Assembly (NCBI GenBank): GCA_037576195.1
Contig: CM075101.1
Span: forward strand, 25,110,001 to 25,174,000
Source of the DNA: Phytoseiulus persimilis
Taxonomy: Eukaryota; Arthropoda; Arachnida; Mesostigmata; Phytoseiidae
DNA length: 64,000 bases
Direction of reading: 5' to 3'
Shown: piece after piece, positions 14,090 through 24,927 of the stretch
How the letters are laid out: each line of letters begins with the position of its first letter
How positions within the stretch are numbered: the stretch's first letter is position 1
The notes under the pieces: model-generated
What the model saw: the letters and a program-made list of their open reading frames with translations, nothing else
What the model was told of the DNA's origin: nothing
Database searches by the model: none
Program-made: the position numbers and the translations under genes

Positions 14090-16779
14090 ATGTGGACATT
14101 GTGGGGCTTTTTCGCGCTTCTCGCAGCTGTGGTGTACAGTCATATAACATACATCGAAGTTCGTCTGCCGTTAGAGGTGAGAATCGCTTCCAATTTTCAT
14201 TCTTGAAGGAAACTCAGATGAACCACGCAGTATACGATTCGGATTGTTTTGAACCCCAATGGGGGGGGGGGGAGTTCCGTTCGGAGACGGTTTTGAATTA
14301 TTCCGACCGACAACCTTCGTTCCAGGGAACTCGATCACCGCCGGGATCCCCATGGCCATTGCCTCAAATATACGAGCCATCTGACACACTCCTGGAGGTC
14401 GATTCCAACACGTTTGATATCCGATCTGACGCTGTTTGTTGCGATATAATAGATAAAGCCATAAACAGGTGATGTTCCGATACGGGTTGCCGAGGAGAGT
14501 TTAACTACTGCGTGGTCACTTCCAAGTCATGGCAACTCCCAATGACTGTCGTCTCGTCACAGATACAAGAAGCTGCTGTTTCCCGTCAACGGAACTACGG
14601 CCGGCTCAGCACAAAAGTTGAAATCCCTCAATGTCGAGGTTGAAGAGTTCGAGAACAAAACAGAGCATTGTGGATATCCCCAACACAAGAGTGATGAGAA
14701 ATGTGAGTCGAACGGTCAAGTGTACGAAGCTGGAAAAATCAGTTCGAGGCTGGGCTCGAGGACATCGTAGGCCTTGCGATTTTGAGGCATGATGTCTTTC
14801 AGATTCATTGAGCATCACGGGCGACGGCTCAGCGACTCTGAAATCCAAGACTGTCTGGGGTGCTCTCCGAGGACTCGAAACTTTCTCCCAACTTGTTTTC
14901 CTCGATGACAGAGCAAAGCGGGTGAGTTATCATGGTTCCTTTCTCGCCCCGGTATCCGAGCTCGACAGATCCTGGGCTATGCTTCCAGTTATCCTACAGC
15001 GACTCAGCTTGATGTTGATTCTCGATCCTTCTTCTCAATCAGTACCTCATCAACGCGACGCACATCGAAGATTGGCCTCGCTTCAGTTTCCGAGGAATTC
15101 TCTTGGACACCGCACGCCATTTTCAACCGATGAAGGTTTTGAAGCAAAACTTGGTACGTTCCGTCTCGAAAAATTACAGTCTCAGAAGTCACCAACAATC
15201 CCATACATCCGAAGATCCTGCGTTCTGATCCGGCACACTCACTTAATCTCAAATATCCCTTCTCAAGGATGCCATGTCGTACTCGAAGTTCAATGTATTC
15301 CACTGGCACCTCGTTGACGATCAATCGTGGCCTTATGAGATGAAGGTGTTCCCCAATCTCACCCAAGCTGCTTATCATCCGAAGCAAGTCTACACACAAC
15401 AGGACGTCAAGGAGATAATCGAATATGCCCGCCTGAGAGGGATTCGTGTCATACCCGAGATCGATACGCCTGGCCACACCCAGGCAATCGGGAAGATTTT
15501 CCCCAGTATGCGGAGCCAATCATTTGTCTGAGTCTCAATTTCATACAGTTTGTGGAGCTGCTGGAGAACTTCACTACGGAATCCATCGTGGTATACGTAC
15601 AACTCGTCCAACGCGTGACTCCAACTCCTCCGAACGCTTCGTTCGTGATCTCAATTGTTCCGATTTCAGAGCTCCTGACACCGTGTTATGGCGAGGGGGG
15701 CAAGGGCACCCCTCGACATCCGGACTTCGCTGGTTACGAGATGTTGAATCCGATGCAGAACTACACGTACGATGTCATGAGAGAGATCTTCAACGAAACC
15801 AAAAGAACGTTCCCGGACGAGTATGTCCATCTCGGAATGGATGAAGTTTACTATAAGTGTTGGTGAGTAGAACACTCAGCGCTCTCATCTCGAAGAACCG
15901 GCTGGAGCAACCCTCCTCCTAGTTCATACGCCTACTACAATACATACCGCTGTTCGGATCGCATCATGATGAACGCTTTTATTTCGATCGTTCAGGGAAT
16001 CTAGTCCGGAAATCAAACACTTTATGACTGCGAACAAGATGGAGAAAGTTGCTGAGGTCGAGCAGTATTACGTGCGCCGGACGCTCGAGAATGTGAAGAA
16101 TCTCGGCGCGAAGTACATGATCTGGCAGGATCCGATCGACAACGGAGTGAAGGCCGCGTCCGATACTCTTGTCGGTGTCTGGAAGGACATTTATCTGGAT
16201 TCGAAGCTGCTGCCTTGGCAGGAATACATGTCAAAGATCGTGAAACATGGCTATCAGATCGTCCTGTCAGCTCCTTGGTACCTGAACTACATCAGCTACG
16301 GCGAAGACTGGAAAAAATACTACGATATAGACCCCCGTGACTTCCAAGCTTCAGAATCGGAGAAAGACTTAATCATCGGTGGTGAAGCTTGCATGTGGGG
16401 AGAATACGTCGATGGAACGACGCTGATCTCACGTCTGTGGTAAGCTCTGAGCTCTGGTGATGGCTCTCAGTTTTTATGTAGGTTTTCCGTTATTCGATTC
16501 ATGAATTACTCTAGCGGCCATGTCAACCGAATTTCGTCATGAAGTCTAATCGCCGAGACGAAATTCGCTCCCCGCGGCTCATGATTCCAGACCATCATAT
16601 CATTTTACAGGCCGCGTGCGAGTGCGGTCGCAGAGAGATTGTGGTCGAACGCTCTGGTGAAGGACACGGAATCGGCGAAATTCCGGTTGGACGAGCTCAG
16701 ATGTAGGATGGTTCGTAGGGGGATTCCAGCAGCACCCATTCTCAATGGTTATTGCGGGGACTACGACTGGGACCTTTGA
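14090..16779 (+). CDS. Beta-hexosaminidase (GH20), nine exons
   Basis: This lysosomal or secreted glycosidase removes terminal GlcNAc/GalNAc from glycans and glycolipids. Exons: 14090-14176, 14326-14468, 14563-14702, 14803-14921, 15043-15153, 15268-15505, 15670-15862, 15996-16439, 16611-16779. All junctions are GT-AG and frame-consistent, giving 547 residues, the usual length. The ATG opens a hydrophobic signal peptide ([17 protein letters not shown]). Exon 2 carries the GSPWPLPQ start of the GH20 N-terminal domain. Exon 4 has [15 protein letters not shown]. Exon 6 has [15 protein letters not shown] and the PEIDTPGH motif. Exon 7 holds the catalytic Asp337-Glu338 pair in HLGMDEV, where most relatives have Gly instead of Met. 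The protein ends with the conserved [11 protein letters not shown] block. I cannot say whether it matches the alpha or beta subunit. Confidence 0.95.
14261..14272. repeat. G12 homopolymer in hexosaminidase intron 1
   Basis: Twelve consecutive G within intron 1, about 50 bases before the exon 2 acceptor. Such a run can form a G-rich structure or vary in length. Confidence 0.85.
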
Positions 16780-16794
16780 GCGCGTCATAAATCG

Positions 16795-16800
16795 AATAAA
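16795..16800 (+). terminator. Poly(A) signal of beta-hexosaminidase
   Basis: AATAAA begins 16 bases after the stop codon, so the 3' UTR would be very short. Confidence 0.75.
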
Positions 16801-17963
16801 ACTACATCCCTATTGAAAAGAGATTTTGACTCTGCTCCTCAAGCGGCATCCGGTTCCAGGAAGTGGATCATGATTGGGGGCTAAAAAACCAGCATGGTCT
16901 TCGCAAGCTAAATCTCCACTTTATTTTAAGTCGAGTTCATTCGCCGTCAACAAGATTCCATTCGCATTCTAGCAAAAGTCAATATGGAGCGATACTTTCT
17001 CCCGACAAGGATCGAATCGAGCTGTCAGACAGGTCGGCCGAGGTAGCGGAAGTAGTTTCAAAGGCACTCTCCGTTCTTAAAGGGCAGTCATGGTCGCGAT
17101 CTACAGGCAAACGAGTGCGTTCATAAATTAGTGCTCCGGAAACAACTTCATTTTCAAAACTTGCAGAAACAGCTCCAAAGCCTCTCCTAATTTCACTCGC
17201 GTCGGAGTTCCTGCCCATAACACACCACTTCCGATTTCTGAAGCCGGTTGCTCTTCAGTATAACTACATATCACTCAACTGACTCAAGGCTCTCCGGGAG
17301 CCTCTATATACAATGAAAGCGCCTCAGCGTCCTGGGTATAGATACAATCGTCGAAACTCAGATCAATCCAGCTTATCGAAGCGAAGCAAATTTCTCGTTA
17401 AACACTCTTTGGAAAACAAAAGCTGTTCGGATGAAAGGGAAACGTGCTGAGTCACGACTCCGAATCGGAAACGGACCAAGCCGTGAAGCGTTTTTGTTGG
17501 GATACCAAATGGCAACTGTTCGCTACTGACGGAACAAGATGATAATACGAAATTCATCCCCATTATTGGTTGATCGGTTCATGTTTCCCAAGACCAGAAG
17601 AGGTTCCGTGCAGTGCAGTTAAAGATTTCCGGGGAATCTCGCTCGCTCTCCTATGTCACCTGTTCAAACGAGACTTGTTGTTTGCGACCGCCAGCCGTGA
17701 GAAAACGAGCTTCCCAAAAGGTTTTCCACGATTGCAGAACGTAAAACTACCGAGTCGAGCGAGGAGCTAGATCGTCCGGGACGCCCGCTCTACAACGAAA
17801 TCTCTGAGAGTCCCTCACTTCATTAACGCCTACGAGACTTCTCACCGGGGCTCAACGTTACCCCGGCCAAACTTCCAATCGGAGACTTCTCCTATGAACT
17901 CTAACATTTTCTTCACATATTTACAGCGTTTACCTAAGCTCGACTCCTCCCCTCCATCGTCGT
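16801..17963. other. Spacer between hexosaminidase and protease genes
   Basis: Convergent 3' ends of a + and a - gene flank this stretch. No gene is supported and I see no canonical AATAAA on the minus strand for the protease; it may use a variant signal. Confidence 0.5.
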
Positions 17964-20900
17964 TCACCTCAAATGCCTGGAAACTGCGGGGGCATCTTTG
18001 CCGTCTTTGGGCTCGTCCTTGGTGACCGCCGTTCCAACCGAAATCGAATCTCTGGTGTTCCTGTTAACGTAGATGTCGACCCAATCGACGTATTCGGAAA
18101 CTCTCGTATAGACTCCCGGGAGGTTCGGTAACGCACACTGAACTCCCCAGGAAACGAGGCCGATGAGCTGAGAACGACCGTTCTTCTTCAGAACCAGGGG
18201 CCCTCCAGAGTCGCCTTGACACGAATCTCTTCCACCTTCTTTGTAACCCGCACACAGCATGCTGTTGAAAATTTGTTCGCGTCGTCCTTTCTCTTTGAAC
18301 CAAGAACGGCAGTCGTCGTTCTCGATGACCTGGACATCGACTTTCTGCAGCGAAGACGGCATATACGATTGGCCGTGTTTCACGCGGCCCCATCCGGCGA
18401 CGGTGGCGAGTTCGCCAGTGAAGTTGGCGCCTTTTTCAGGAAGACAGATCGGGATTATGTGCTCTCTGTATATAACGGGCTGCGCCAACTCGAGGAGCGC
18501 GATGTCGTTAACGAAGTTCCTACGGTCGAAACCTTCGTTGACGATTTTCCTCCGTACAGTATACTCCTCGTGGGGATAACGTTCCGTGGTGTCCCTGATG
18601 TTGTGCTCGCCGAGTCTCACTCTCAGGTTCGAGGCCGGGGTCCTGGAATCAAAAAAAACGGGGACTCAGACAAGGTCCTCGGCGACGGTCAACGTTCAAG
18701 ACACAATCTGATGGTGCTCCGAGCCCTGGAAATGAGTCGAAAAGGAGGAAGATCCCACCTATCCACGCAGTGAGCGGCTGTCAGAACCCATTTTTCGTTG
18801 ATGAGAGCGCCTCCGCAAGATATTTTCTGTGATAAGAAGCTTCGCTTCACAATAGCCGCCTGGGAATTAAAAGAAAAGGAAGCAAACTGTTTAGTTCATC
18901 GCGTAGTTTCAACATTTTCCGTTTTACGGATCCTTCGTCTCTGGAAAAGAGAGAATATCTGATCCGCCGGGGAATTTTTTTCTTCATAATTGAATCGATC
19001 CGAAACTGACCTGCCACGGCTGTTGGCCGAATTTGGCAGCAACTCCACCGACGACTTTCGCATCCCGCATGTACGTTCGACCGCAAACTGAAACAAACAA
19101 TCGAATGGTTCTCATGGCTCGTCTTGATCAAGGGCTATCACCTGAAGGAAATAAACACTGACACTGATCATCGCCCGCCGATTTCTAAAAGTGTGCTGAT
19201 CGAGCCGTTTAGGGCATTTAAGTGAAACATTTGATCGATGACTGAGCCTGGCGGGCGATCATGGAAACGATAGCGGGGTCGATGCAACAGTCCGCGTACG
19301 TCGAGTCGCTGACGCAGCAATCGACTCATCTCCACGGATTATTTGTAGGAGAACGGTATCCGGTGATCGGATAGATGTATTGAAAGAGGTCTTTGGGAGC
19401 CATACGGGCTCCTCGATCTATTTCGGCTCGATGAATGTTTTCACGGAAGCCGAGAAAAGAGAAAAAGATGAAGGCAATGCGAGAACCGGCATCGAGCTAG
19501 CGTCAACTAACCGTAAACGTCGGCTCGAGAGCCGGCTTTAACGGGAGGCGTTCGTTTTGCTTCATTTTCGACGCTGCTAGCAGGGCTGGTGAAAGTGGTG
19601 GCACCGAAAACGGCGGCGGGAGCACTTGCTTCGGTACCGCGAAAGTACCGCACCTTAGATCTAAATCTCCTTTTCTTTCTTAACATATTTCTTTCCCCTC
19701 TCGTTCTCAGGGATTGACTCCAAATGTTCGATCCATCTTCATCTTCGGCTATTGTCATGTCGCTCAGCGTCGTGTCGCCCGAACGTGAAGTAAGAACTAC
19801 GGATTACAGCTCGCACGGGAAACACTCGGTCGCCCAGTACGAGCTGCAACAACAAAAAAAAACGGACGGACGAACAGATAGACGATATTCAACGTTATTC
19901 TCTCTTCCAAGCAGCTAGTCCCTCAGGCAGCTCTAGTCAACATATTTTTCGCCTCACGTGATCCACAGTCCGCAGCGCATCGCGACAGACAGTTGACTTT
20001 CACGAAGAGAATTTCCTTCTCTATAGAACCGTTCGCGGATTATCGCTGACTCCAGACTGCCAACATTGGCTCAATCCTCCCCGCTGCCTGTGTTACCTCC
20101 CTGGTTCACATCATATTTTCAGTGGAATAAGCCTGCAGGGTACGATTCGTTGGAGACGCGCAGAAGTCGGCTAATGAGAAGGAGAGTGAAGACTCTTAGG
20201 AAAAACCGAGAGTTTTCCATCAGAGAACACGAGACCTGTGCTCGGGGAGAGATTGGGTTTTACGTTCTCATTCCAAAGTTTATGATGAGATTGCAGGCTT
20301 CTTCAAAGTCAGCAGACACGGGCTGTTTGGCAGTGAACTGAATTCGCTGATCGGAGAGAATCGATGCGAAATAGTCGAGCGCACGCGTGACGGAGCAGAA
20401 ACTAGCTCCAAGGCAACAATGAGAACCCAATTCAAACCGTAATGATTATGGCTGGATGAATGGAGGTTCGAAAGTTCAGCTACGGAGAGCTACTAGGACG
20501 TACTGAACGAAAACTTTCTCTGATTTCCACCGCCTGCAGCTATTAACGCCGTGACACAGTTCAAAACGACAACGCCGGAGGAGAACCCCGCGACCAAAGT
20601 TCTCTTTGACAGGGAGCCGAGAAGAAGTGATACGAGCCCGAGGAAAGAAGTGATGTCGTGTGTGTGCGTCTTCCTATTTCAGCGGAAATTGGCAGTGGGC
20701 TCCCCTCATCATCCTCGGGTTAACCACAACGTTGAGAGGTGAAAAATCGGATCCAGCCATTTTCGAAAATTTAAGAATTCTCGCTCTCAAGCGAATGATG
20801 GGAAGATAGCATGAACTTCATCGTTCGAAGAGCTTTGAACTTGAGGTTGATATGATACGGCGGGGCGAAGTCGACACTCGCAGCGGGCTGCTCCATGAGG

Positions 20901-23900
20901 CAAGCCCAGGAGCCGGTCTCACTTCTTGTCAAGTCTCGTTTTTCCAATGATTTATTTCCACGAAAAATGGCTGGAGACGCGAACAAGTGGCTCAAGAAAA
21001 ATCCTGGGACTCTGAGGGAGGGCTTTCCACGCTGTGGATCCACGTTACCGATTCACGGAACGGAGCAGTTCCTCGAAGCGAGAAAAAATGAGGAATTGTA
21101 TTTTGTACCATTTCTTTACCAAGGGTTCCGGAGACCAATGGAGGCAGGAACTCGCGGGCAATTTCACCCGCATGAACGTTAATTTCAAGCTTGGACACCA
21201 AAAGCATATCTCCTACATCACCATCCTGCATGACTTTCGGGCGACAGGAATTCCGGAGCCAACATCAGCTTACCAGTGGAAAAACTCACCTGCTTCTTTG
21301 ACCATCGCTTGCTTGGACGGCTCAGCGTTGCGAGGAACACAGCATGACCACACGACGCCACCGTTGCACAGATCCACGGGTCGTTTCCCTTGCATCCAAC
21401 AGGAAACTCCGAACCCGCAGCCGTAAGAGTTCCCGCGAAAGAAGCACTTTTGCGGGAAAGCTGGGGAAGAGCATATTGTTACAACGGAGACCATTGAACT
21501 CATCACGTAAGTCTAGATGCTATCCTGTCCCTTTGAGATGGTGGTGGACTCTTCGAAGAAGCGGCTGTCCCCACCTCAGGAGACTACACATCTGCCGAGT
21601 GGGGTCCGAGACGGGGCATCTGACACGGCATCGTAAGAAAAACCTTGGGGCTCGATATCTGGGCTTAAGAAGCCCATTTCGGCCTGGAACAGAGCGAGCG
21701 ACTCGGAACTCCGATACGGAGGCGGCGCTTCAAGAGAGCCTTGGCTGTAGGGAGACTGTGGGGACGTGGCTGCGAAACCGGAGCACCAAGCTTCTTTTCT
21801 CACTTCAGCCGCCCAATGTCGTCTGATTCAGGCAAACTCGTGTTCTTCAATTCCCCGATCCAGAAGGGAAAGACAATAAGGAGAAGAACATGATTTGCAC
21901 ATTGTGCTCCCTGTATTCCGGCCGTCGCAACACAAGATTCCGGGAGCTCTGATGACGGTGAGAACGACAACTGTTCAACGGAGAAGGAGCCGCTCTAGTT
22001 TTCGAGGCTGGCTCGGGAACTTCTCAGCGGATCAAGGACTTGCTCAGCCGATCCCAGTAACAGCGGGAACGGATCATTTCCAATAGCATATTTCGTCTTC
22101 TAGGATTCAAAAGCGATCCACAGTTCAGCAAACGTTTGTTTTTAGGAGTTGTCTCTGAAGTGCTTGAGATCCATTGGATGCGTTATCCCAGCAGCTCCCA
22201 CATGCCGCGTCAACGCTTAAGAATATCTTCAGCGAACATTTCGCAACTGTTCATTCGTTGAGCCGTTTGGTCTTTATCGCCCATCTTCTCACCAGTGAGA
22301 GTGCGTGTGAACCAGAAGTGAAAGCAATTCAAAATAAAATTCTTGAACTTATTATCTTAATAAGTCGGCGGGCGAGAAAAGGGAAACAAAGGGATCACGA
22401 GGCTTTGGAGCTGGGGAGATTTCCGGTTCGCAGTTAACCCCAGACTTAAGTTCGCGAACATGATCCCCAGGGGTGGGAATCGGCTTCCCTGAACGATCAC
22501 AGCTCGCGATTCCGGTTCTCGTTCCGTAGGCAGGCATCGGATCCGGATGGAAACGAAAAACAAAGTGCCTCGTTAACCTTTATCTGTAAAGGCCAGCCGA
22601 CCAGCGTCTCCCCGATGTTCAGTCTCGCGATCATCGACTATGTCCGACAAGAAAATCTAGACAAGCGAAGGCTGCCTCACATCGCCGCGGAAGATGCGTT
22701 GATGAGGACCTGCGACCAGAAAAATTGCCCGGGGCTCGGACGTTTGGCTCACGGGCGAATGTCAATATTTCTGTACTGACGTTGCAGAAATTCCGTCCAG
22801 TCGGAAGCATCTGACACAGAAAGAACTTTCGCTTCTGGCTATCGCCTTCGAATCTCCAGGATGGTATCATGTACACTGTCGCATATGCGACCCGATAATT
22901 ACCCGACAATGGATATTCGGACGCCGCTCCATGAATGAACCCGAGGAAGGAACCAGCGGACTTCGATACTTTTTGGAAACGGAGGAACGGAACAGACTTT
23001 TGACTCAGATGAGTGAATAGAGCAAGTTCCGTTGCGATTCTTCGAGTCGCGAGACTTCCGAACCGGCTGATAGACGGAAGGGAAGAAGCGACATCACATA
23101 AAAAAATCTGCATAACACTCATTTCCGAAGAAAGGGATTTTACACCGCTGGACGGGGACTCAGGAAGATGACAAAAGCCATTTTGAAGTTGATAGCGAGC
23201 AAAACAGCGGACCATGTTGGATAAACATCTAATAATAACAATTCGGAACGGTCGCGGTCGGCGACGACATTTCCGGAGGTCCCACGCCACGATTACGCAA
23301 CATCGGGTCCCGGAGGAGATGGAACAGAGATGGCGTAGGTCTGCCATCTAAGACAGGTGGTCGGGCGGGCGGTCGGGCGAGCGACAGACTCACCGACAGA
23401 CAAACAGACCGTGAGCCAGCCCGCTAGCAAAGCGAGCGTCCAGTCAGGAATCCAGCGAGCAACGGAAGTTTTCATCCATTCTGACATCCGCGTGAAGTCA
23501 TTTTCAATGCGGAGTCGCGAGTCTATCCGCTCGTTCACGCAAGCTACTGTCGAAGCGGTAGTGGCGGCGGACAGTACTGCGTCGATCGCTCATTTAGTGG
23601 ATCCTTTCTATGGAGCCAAATTTTATCGGAGCGATTGTTGCCATTTTTTTTGCTCAGTTAGCTGCCTGCGGCTGATACGCTTCACTGAGCCCGTTGGAAG
23701 ATGTCTAATCGAGTGGAGCATCAGAAGCCATTTGGGCCCCTTTGGGAAGATTAGAGACCCACATCGGAAAGCATCAGCGCTCGATCTGAAGCGGAATTAA
23801 GCCCGTCTAGGCAACAATCATCGTGAGGAGAAGAAAGTCTCGGTACCATGGTTCGGAAGACTCCTCCACTTTAACCCTCGATCGTCTTCCAGATAACGGT

Positions 23901-24927
23901 TCATCGCTCGTATCGATAACTTCCCTTTTAGAGGGAAAATAATTTAGCTCCAAGAGTTTACGCAGCCAAGCCGCACAGTTGAGTTACTTTGAACGCCGTC
24001 TTGAAAACGCCCGGCGGGGGCGTTTAATTCCAGATATGATCCACGAGCTTCCGGGGAACGCTCGGCATCTGCTCCTACAGTCGACGACGCTGATTCAACA
24101 CAGAACAGGAAGATTCGGAAACTCTCATCAGACGGCGCAATGAACTTAAACAGCTCGGGCTCCCGCCGTTGCTTGCCGGCTCCTCATTTTTCTGCGCACA
24201 ATGCGAGGCGCCAGTTGTGAGACACCCGTGATTCTCCAGAGCCATGGCGGGAGTCAATCGGAAATACTACTTCATCTTAGCTGCCTGATTCGGCTGGACT
24301 ATTCCTTCCGCGGAAGCATTGGCTCAAGGAGGCAACTCACAGAGAATGTACCGGGCTACATTTATGATGTTCGTTAGTGTCTGAAGATCTACGGCCTGAT
24401 GCGGATTCACAGAGGTGTTCCGTGGAAGAACGAATGCACCGTCGGACGCTGATTTCCATTGAAAGTCCGGACTAGGGGCTGCAATCGAAACATGGAAACG
24501 TGAGACTTCCTCCGTAAACTTGTTTATGGCCCTTCAAGTTCCGAGACTCTCTCCCTGCGAGCGAAGCTGCGACTCATAGGAAGGAACAATAGTATGAGTC
24601 TCTTATCGAGAAAAAAATGATAAAACAGCAAGTTTGTCGGATATCTATTCCCGATGCTTTCGTACCTGTGAGATGTCTCCGAATGTTTAAATAATCCTGG
24701 TGAGGCACAACCAGATCCGAAGACCAAGGCGGGCCCAAACGACTTTGAGCATTGGGAAAGATACTGTCCTCGTAGTACTGAGCGTTACAACGAGGTGAAA
24801 CAGAGACAAAAACGAAGGCGACCGCGAAAGCACTCCATGCCAGGTTCGGACCGTCATTTCGCCAACTCAACGGCCCACCGAAGACTTTACGCCATAAGCT
24901 GACTGCGTTGGAGCAGAGTTTTGTCAT
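17964..24927 (-). CDS. CLIP-like trypsin-type serine protease
   Basis: This is a secreted zymogen of the Stubble/filzig style. Firm exons, in gene order: 21460-21290, 19087-19011, 18859-18759, 18642-17964. A probable first exon, 24927-24666, has an ATG, a long hydrophobic segment ending near CNAQ and a CACAG|GTACGA donor whose phase fits the next exon. Without extra exons the protein is 429 residues. The second exon encodes a six-cysteine module ([17 protein letters not shown] to WSCCVPR) typical of arthropod protease N-termini. Activation would occur at RDAK|VVGG. The triad is visible: His in LTAAHC, Asp in NDIALLEL, Ser in GDSGGP, with Asp six residues before Ser giving trypsin-like specificity. 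A Pro-rich piece at 21769-21644 is phase-compatible as an optional exon but has a weak donor. The intron between 21290 and 19087 is about 2.2 kb. Confidence 0.87.
22631..23347 (-). CDS. ATG-initiated 238-codon frame, unknown
   Basis: I do not recognise it. This is the longest ATG-started frame outside the named genes, and it lies inside the proposed first intron of the serine protease, on the same strand. The translation is rich in Cys, Arg, Ser and Phe, with no signal peptide, domain or repeat. That composition is what one expects from a chance frame through GC-neutral DNA. Its length alone makes it worth an RNA check. Confidence 0.15.
   Translation of the reverse strand: MADLRHLCSISSGTRCCVIVAWDLRKCRRRPRPFRIVIIRCLSNMVRCFARYQLQNGFCHLPESPSSGVKSLSSEMSVMQIFLCDVASSLPSISRFGSLATRRIATELALFTHLSQKSVPFLRFQKVSKSAGSFLGFIHGAASEYPLSGNYRVAYATVYMIPSWRFEGDSQKRKFFLCQMLPTGRNFCNVSTEILTFAREPNVRAPGNFSGRRSSSTHLPRRCEAAFACLDFLVGHSR

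Noticed and set aside
19501-19758. Ala/Thr/Pro-rich frame as an extra protease exon
   Set aside because: Its donor fits, but no acceptor with a pyrimidine tract precedes it, so it was left out of the gene model.
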